DNA of 9,248 nt from Alphaproteobacteria bacterium (GTDB taxonomy: Bacteria; Pseudomonadota; Alphaproteobacteria; Rhizobiales; Beijerinckiaceae), in NCBI GenBank assembly GCA_009920595.1, contig RFZR01000051.1:1-9248 (forward strand), read 5' to 3'. Positions 6,066 through 9,248 of this stretch are shown piece by piece. The notes under the pieces are model-generated. The model was not told the DNA's origin and did no database searches. It was given only the letters and a program-made list of their open reading frames with translations. A program made the translations under genes and the position numbers. Within the stretch, counting starts at the first letter, position 1; every line of letters begins with the position of its first letter.

Positions 6066-7099
6066 GGGTGCCACGCCTTCTCTTCTGCGCTCACCTCCGC
6101 ATCGCCGTTGCGATTATTATCAATGATGACAGCAAGTGCCCTTAGGATTTCTGTGACGCCTTTGTTCGAAGCTGCAGAAACGAGAAGCGGTTCTTTCTTC
6201 GCGGCGCGTTTCAATTTTGCCTTTTGCTCTTTCAAAATCTCAGGCGTTACCGCATCAATTTTTGAGAGCGCGACGATTTCAGTCTTATCTTCCAGCCCAT
6301 GGCCATAGGCATCGAGTTCAGCGCGAATGATTTTATAGGCTTTGCCGGCATCCTCGCCCGTTGCATCAACAAGATGAAGCAACACGCGACAGCGTTCGAC
6401 ATGGCCTAAGAAACGATCACCAAGACCATGACCTTCATGAGCGCCTTCAATCAAACCAGGAATATCAGCGAGTACAAATTCGCGACCATCAATGCGCACG
6501 ACGCCAAGGCCCGGATGCAAAGTCGTAAAAGGATAATCAGCGATCTTAGGCTTTGCGGCTGTTACCGTGGCAAGAAAAGTTGATTTACCGGCATTCGGTA
6601 ATCCAACAAGGCCCGCATCCGCGATGAGTTTCAAGCGCAACCAGATCCAGCGCTCTTCACCGGGCAATCCCGGGTTCGCATGACGCGGTGCGCGATTTGT
6701 TGACGTTGTAAAATAGGCATTGCCGAAACCGCCATTGCCGCCTTTTGCGAGCGTAACACTTTGGCCGATTTCGGTGAGATCAGCGATCAGCGTTTCGCCA
6801 TCTTCATCAAAAATCTGCGTACCTTTGGGCACCTTTAAAACAATATCCGCGCCTTTACCACCGGCACGATTTTTTCCCATGCCATGGCCGCCGGGCCGCG
6901 CTTTGAAATGCTGCTGATAGCGATAGTCGATGAGCGTGTTGAGCCCCTCAACACATTCGACACGCACATCGCCGCCGCGCCCGCCGTCGCCGCCGTCGGG
7001 TCCACCAAATTCGATGAATTTTTCGCGCCGGAAGGAGACTGAACCCGCCCCGCCATCGCCGGAGCGGATATAGACTTTGGCCTGATCAAGAAATTTCAT
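6062..7099 (-). CDS. obgE: Obg/CgtA ribosome-assembly GTPase
   Basis: Obg is an essential GTPase that binds the 50S subunit and links late ribosome assembly to growth and stress signalling. The 345-residue protein has the glycine-rich Obg domain (1-159), with repeats such as GGPDGGDGGRGGD (32-44) and GGNGGFGNA (120-128). The G domain follows: G1 GLPNAGKS at 166-173, the switch I region YPFTTLHP at 189-196, G3 DIPG at 212-215, and a G5-like SAA at 308-310. The G4 motif reads SKID (279-282) rather than NKxD. The C-terminal tail is short and acidic, without a long OCT-type domain. The ATG at 7097-7099 has AGGA at 7 bases, inside a small hairpin. The stop overlaps the proB start. Confidence 0.97.
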   Translation of the reverse strand: MKFLDQAKVYIRSGDGGAGSVSFRREKFIEFGGPDGGDGGRGGDVRVECVEGLNTLIDYRYQQHFKARPGGHGMGKNRAGGKGADIVLKVPKGTQIFDEDGETLIADLTEIGQSVTLAKGGNGGFGNAYFTTSTNRAPRHANPGLPGEERWIWLRLKLIADAGLVGLPNAGKSTFLATVTAAKPKIADYPFTTLHPGLGVVRIDGREFVLADIPGLIEGAHEGHGLGDRFLGHVERCRVLLHLVDATGEDAGKAYKIIRAELDAYGHGLEDKTEIVALSKIDAVTPEILKEQKAKLKRAAKKEPLLVSAASNKGVTEILRALAVIIDNNRNGDAEVSAEEKAWHP

Positions 7100-7102
7100 G
7101 CG

Positions 7103-7132
7103 CCCTTCCTACAGGAATTTGTAGAAAAAGGG
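7103..7132 (-). promoter_or_regulatory. Hairpin covering the obgE ribosome binding site
   Basis: CCCTT (7103-7107) pairs with AAGGG (7128-7132), and CTACA (7109-7113) with TGTAG (7120-7124). This gives two 5-bp stems with a small asymmetric bulge and a 6-base loop. In the minus-strand transcript the 3' arm contains the AGGAAGGG that serves as the obgE ribosome binding site, so folding could limit obgE translation. No T-run follows the hairpin in that direction, which argues against a terminator. The stem is short and its effect is inference. Confidence 0.4.
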
Positions 7133-7154
7133 AGCGTGAAAAGCCGTGATTGGG

Positions 7155-7670
7155 TTAATGGCCGTTTTTGCGAATCGTGAGCGTGACGGAGCCCACCGGG
7201 ATAAAGCCCAGAAAACTGACCGTTGCGGTGTTCAAAACGGTTTTTTCATCCGTCAATTCAAGCCGATCAACGAAATCGAGGCCAACTCCGCCAAAAGAAG
7301 CGACATAACGAAGTATGATTGCGCCTTGGTCCTTTGAGACGGTCGCCGCCACACCGTCACGCGCGGCCTGATAGGACCCATCTTCATTTTTGGTGAAGAC
7401 CCAGACAACCTTGCCCTTTTCACCATCGGAATAGGTAATGTCCTCATCGAGCGTCAGCACGCGTTGTGCATTGTCCCATTTCCCACGCATCACCACAGTG
7501 AGGCCTCGTTCTTGCCCCGTCCATGAGTTGCGGAAGCTGCCTTCAGCTTTCAAAGTGCCACGCAAGAATTGTTCAAGCACAAGTTCTTTGTCCTTCGCGA
7601 AACTCGGAACAGCGAAAGCCATAAGAGCGAGAAGAGACAAAGCGAAACGCGTCGTAAGTGATCGTTTCAT
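7155..7670 (-). CDS. DUF3833-family secreted protein, function unknown
   Basis: This 171-residue protein has a clear N-terminal signal peptide: MKRS, a hydrophobic run of about 15 residues, and a likely cleavage after PSFA (residue 25). I predict a periplasmic location; there is no lipobox cysteine, unlike some gammaproteobacterial relatives. The mature part matches my recollection of DUF3833 in order: LEQFLRGTLKAEGSF, LTLDEDITYSDGEKGKVVW, a DGSYQAARDGV segment, and a C-terminal beta-rich stretch ending in VGSVTLTIRK. I start at the ATG at 7668-7670, 7 bases after AGGA. The open frame runs upstream into the acetyltransferase gene, but that would bury the signal peptide. It lies 37 bases after the acetyltransferase and 55 bases before obgE, probably in the same transcript. 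The function is unknown. Confidence 0.8.
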   Translation of the reverse strand: MKRSLTTRFALSLLALMAFAVPSFAKDKELVLEQFLRGTLKAEGSFRNSWTGQERGLTVVMRGKWDNAQRVLTLDEDITYSDGEKGKVVWVFTKNEDGSYQAARDGVAATVSKDQGAIILRYVASFGGVGLDFVDRLELTDEKTVLNTATVSFLGFIPVGSVTLTIRKNGH

Positions 7671-7707
7671 CATATGATCCTTTAAAAACAGAAATGATTT
7701 AATCGAA

Positions 7708-8310
7708 CTACGCTGCGGCACCGAAGCCAGACCACGCACCGCCATTGCGCCAATCGACGCGGGTGATGCGGAAGCAATCGATCACTTCTTCGCGTTGACG
7801 CGCTGGCGCAAACCGACTTTCACGACCAACTTCTTGGAAGCCAATTTTGGCAAGAATACGTTTTGATGCCGTATTTTCAGGCTTTACTGTTGCATCAATG
7901 ATTTCGGCTTTACTCAGCGAAAAGCCGGTTTGTACCATTGATATAGCGGCTTCACTGCCAAAACCTTTTTCCCACTGTGTTGCTGCAATCCAATAACCGA
8001 TAACCAAATTTTTCGGATTGTCTTCAACACTTGTGAGACTGATCGCTCCAATGACGGAATTCGGCTTTTGCTTGGGCGTGATCACAAGTCCGAGCGCTGT
8101 GCCGTTATGATTAGACTCGCGCGTTGAATAAATGAAAGCTTCCGCATGCTCATCGGGATAGGGATGCGGAATGCGGCTCGTCATGTCGGAGATACGGCGA
8201 TCAGCGAGAGCATTCGCAATCGCGGGCGCATCAGTGAGTTTCGGCCAACGCAGCCAGAGCCGCTGCGTTTCGATCCGATACACATCATCCCGTGTGATGT
8301 CTCTGAACAT
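7708..8310 (-). CDS. GNAT N-acetyltransferase, RimJ/RimL type
   Basis: This predicted acetyl-CoA-dependent acetyltransferase has 200 residues and an Acetyltransf_3-like layout. It starts with IETQRLWLRWPKLTDAPAI (13-31), typical of RimJ/RimL relatives. SVIGAISL (85-92) and LVIGYWIAATQWEKGFGSEA (102-121) follow, the latter with the Q-x-x-G-x-G-type acetyl-CoA loop. The motif B segment VKPENTASKRILAKIGFQEVG spans 142-162. I choose the ATG at 8308-8310, with GGAGG 8 bases upstream. A longer frame beginning at 8346 lacks a ribosome binding site. The gene sits between rpmA and the obgE cluster, as acetyltransferases often do in related genomes from memory. RimJ/RimL modify ribosomal protein N-termini, so a ribosomal substrate is conceivable, but many paralogues act on small molecules or antibiotics. 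Confidence 0.88.
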   Translation of the reverse strand: MFRDITRDDVYRIETQRLWLRWPKLTDAPAIANALADRRISDMTSRIPHPYPDEHAEAFIYSTRESNHNGTALGLVITPKQKPNSVIGAISLTSVEDNPKNLVIGYWIAATQWEKGFGSEAAISMVQTGFSLSKAEIIDATVKPENTASKRILAKIGFQEVGRESRFAPARQREEVIDCFRITRVDWRNGGAWSGFGAAA

Positions 8311-8364
8311 AGTCCGATCCTCCCGATCGATCCGCCTCGGCCGCATGGCACGATTTGGTGACTG

Positions 8365-8393
8365 AAAAACGACAAAGGGGACGCCGGTTCCCC
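8365..8393 (-). terminator. Probable intrinsic terminator after rplU-rpmA
   Basis: On the minus strand, GGGGA (8389-8393) pairs with TCCCC (8377-8381) around a 7-base loop. It is followed at once by the T-rich run TTTGTCGTTTTT (8376 down to 8365). The stem is only 5 bp but almost all G-C, so it fits a short, probably leaky terminator about 115 bases past the rpmA stop. Read-through would reach the acetyltransferase and obgE genes. Confidence 0.55.
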
Positions 8394-8427
8394 GACATCC
8401 CCGTTTTTCCGTCTTTTGAACGGGACC

Positions 8428-8500
8428 GGATGGTTTCTTTTCAAGAACCGCATCCGCCGGGGACCTCGAGGGCTCGGCGGGGGTTCTTGTGAAACCGTTC
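8428..8500. repeat. Long stem-loop directly after rpmA
   Basis: Three nested paired blocks are visible. GGATGGTTTC (8428-8437) pairs with GAAACCGTTC (8491-8500) with two G-T type mismatches. CAAGAACC (8442-8449) pairs perfectly with GGTTCTTG (8482-8489), and CCGCCG (8454-8459) with CGGCGG (8475-8480). That is about 24 pairs over 73 bases, starting 5 bases beyond the rpmA stop. The internal loops are small and the apical loop has 15 bases. No T-run follows directly. It may be a 3'-end stabiliser, an RNase processing site or a dispersed palindromic element. Confidence 0.7.
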
Positions 8501-8505
8501 CGCCG

Positions 8506-8772
8506 TTACTCGGCTGCTTTTCGTGTAACGACCGTTACAAACATCCGGTCATTGGCCTTCTTTTGAAACTCGACCGTGCCCGGTGCGGTTGCAAACAAAG
8601 TGTGGTCTTTGCCCATGCCGACATTGGCGCCTGGATGCACTTTCGTGCCGCGTTGGCGGACAATGATGTTGCCGGCAAGAACCGCTTCGCCGCCGAATTT
8701 CTTTACGCCAAGGCGGCGGCCGTCTGAGTCACGTCCGTTGCGGGATGAACCGCCTGCTTTTTTGTGAGCCAT
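8506..8772 (-). CDS. rpmA: 50S ribosomal protein L27
   Basis: L27 is a component of the large ribosomal subunit, and its N-terminal tail reaches the peptidyl transferase centre. The 88-residue protein has the diagnostic start MAHKKAGGSSRNGRDSDGRR, followed by LGVKKFGGEAVLAGNIIVRQ and the central GTKVHPGANVGMGKDHTLFA. The N-terminus begins directly with the functional AHKKAGG sequence, without the cleaved extension known from Firmicutes. The ATG at 8770-8772 has AGGAG 6 bases upstream. It follows rplU after 62 bases, which hold a 10-bp palindrome AACCCGGGTT (8807-8816) but no obvious terminator, so the two are probably co-transcribed. Confidence 0.98.
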   Translation of the reverse strand: MAHKKAGGSSRNGRDSDGRRLGVKKFGGEAVLAGNIIVRQRGTKVHPGANVGMGKDHTLFATAPGTVEFQKKANDRMFVTVVTRKAAE

Positions 8773-8834
8773 TGTTTTGCTCCTAAATCTCTGACGCGGG
8801 TCCTACAACCCGGGTTATTGCTGACGATCCGATC

Positions 8835-9248
8835 TTACTCTGCTTCGGCCTTCTTGGCCTTGGCAGCGGGCTTTTTCGCGGCGGGCTTCTTTTCGCCTTC
8901 CGCTTTCGGGGCTGCAGCCTTTTTCGCCGCCGGCTTTTTGGCCGGGGCTTCGGCAGCAACCGCCGCGGCTGGAGCCGCCTTCACGGTTGTGGCCACAGGC
9001 TTCGGCGCTTCACCCGCTTTATAGATACCGTCGATCCGGATGACCGTCAGCTCTTGGCGATGACCGCGCTTGCGCTTTGAATTCTGGCGACGGCGCTTGA
9101 AGAACGAAATCGTCTTCGCCGAACGCGTCTGCTCGATGATCTCACCGGTCACGGCCGCACCCGCAAGGGTCGGCGCGCCGACTTCGGCACCAATCATAAG
9201 CACATCGGAGAAAGTGACGGCCGAACCGGCTGTCCCTTCGAGTTTTTC
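8835..9248 (-). CDS. rplU: 50S ribosomal protein L21, 5'-truncated by the window edge
   Basis: L21 binds 23S rRNA in the large ribosomal subunit. Only the last 137 residues are visible; the reading frame is open to 9248, and perhaps 20-25 N-terminal residues lie beyond it. The visible part starts at EKLEGTAGSAVTFSDVLMIG. The conserved RNA-binding region FFKRRRQNSKRKRGHRQELT (about 49-68) and TVIRIDGI, where L21 normally ends, follow. About 60 more residues form a low-complexity tail of Ala, Lys, Pro and Glu with AAKK/KKPAA repeats, like histone H1. Such tails occur, as I recall, in alphaproteobacterial L21. A start placed at 9203 would cut into the conserved domain and is wrong. Confidence 0.96.
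   Translation of the reverse strand, partial: EKLEGTAGSAVTFSDVLMIGAEVGAPTLAGAAVTGEIIEQTRSAKTISFFKRRRQNSKRKRGHRQELTVIRIDGIYKAGEAPKPVATTVKAAPAAAVAAEAPAKKPAAKKAAAPKAEGEKKPAAKKPAAKAKKAEAE

Larger units (their letters stand above)
8311..8505. other. Structured intergenic region between rpmA and the acetyltransferase gene
   Basis: This stretch has no convincing gene. Read in the direction of transcription (minus strand) from the rpmA stop, it holds a very long stem-loop (8428-8500), a second 6-bp stem CCCGTT/AACGGG (8400-8405 with 8419-8424), and a terminator-like hairpin (8365-8393). The ribosome binding site of the acetyltransferase gene follows near 8319-8323. I see no clear promoter for that gene. 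Confidence 0.65.

Noticed and set aside
6066..6074. GTG start three codons upstream of the chosen proB start
   Set aside because: AGAAGG would sit about one base before it. The ATG at 6063-6065 has better spacing and the common ATGA overlap with obgE.
7671..7745. Longer DUF3833 frame beginning at 7745
   Set aside because: It would overlap the acetyltransferase gene and place 25 residues before an obvious signal peptide; AGGA lies 7 bases before the ATG at 7668-7670.
8311..8346. Longer acetyltransferase beginning at 8346
   Set aside because: There is no ribosome binding site before that ATG, while the internal ATG at 8308-8310 has a strong GGAGG at 8 bases.
8807..8816. 10-bp palindrome AACCCGGGTT between rplU and rpmA
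   Set aside because: It is short, has no loop and no T-run, and one such palindrome can occur by chance. I mention it only in the rpmA entry.
8764..9024. Plus-strand open frame coding Ala/Phe/Gly-rich repeats
   Set aside because: It is the reverse complement of the Lys/Ala tail of L21; the hydrophobic repeats are a by-product of those codons.
1..9248. CRISPR array, tRNA, insertion sequence, phage or toxin-antitoxin genes
   Set aside because: I found no regularly spaced repeats, tRNA-like cloverleaf, transposase or integrase motif, or small gene pair. The coding content is housekeeping with intact reading frames.

Overview
The window looks like a piece of an alphaproteobacterial chromosome, most likely Hyphomicrobiales (Rhizobiales). 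By eye the base composition is moderate, roughly half G+C. The assignment rests on gene order as I remember it (rplU-rpmA-acetyltransferase-obgE-proB-proA, and zapE next to mdh), on protein features such as the lysine/alanine-rich tail on ribosomal protein L21, and on a REP-like repeat at the left edge. I cannot name a genus. All genes but one lie on the minus strand, so transcription runs mainly from right to left.

Right block (9248 down to 3649): a 5'-truncated rplU (L21) and rpmA (L27), then a 195-base intergenic stretch with three successive stem-loops, the last looking like an intrinsic terminator. Next come a RimJ/RimL-type GNAT acetyltransferase, a secreted DUF3833 protein, the ribosome-assembly GTPase obgE, and the proline genes proB and proA. 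obgE and proB probably overlap by four bases, and proB and proA are two bases apart, so these three are very likely co-transcribed. The block joins ribosome synthesis and assembly (L21, L27, Obg) to the first two steps of proline synthesis.

Middle (3649 to 3262): one plus-strand gene, a small four-helix MAPEG-family membrane protein, converges on proA. The two stop codons are three bases apart, inside one small hairpin. A 141-base divergent region separates this gene from zapE.

Left block (3120 down to 78): zapE (AFG1-like ATPase), a TetR-family repressor and mdh (malate dehydrogenase, TCA cycle). The tetR start is embedded in a perfect 10-bp inverted repeat that also covers the zapE stop. 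The 295-base tetR-mdh gap holds an AT-rich imperfect palindrome and a weak promoter-like match. Downstream of mdh is an inverted repeat pair that runs off the window edge.

Most of the window is ordinary housekeeping sequence. I found no CRISPR array, transposase, phage gene, toxin-antitoxin pair, tRNA or rRNA, and no convincing new multi-gene system. The points worth a second look are non-coding: the long hairpin cluster after rpmA, the repeat around the tetR start, the palindrome before mdh, and a hairpin over the obgE ribosome binding site.
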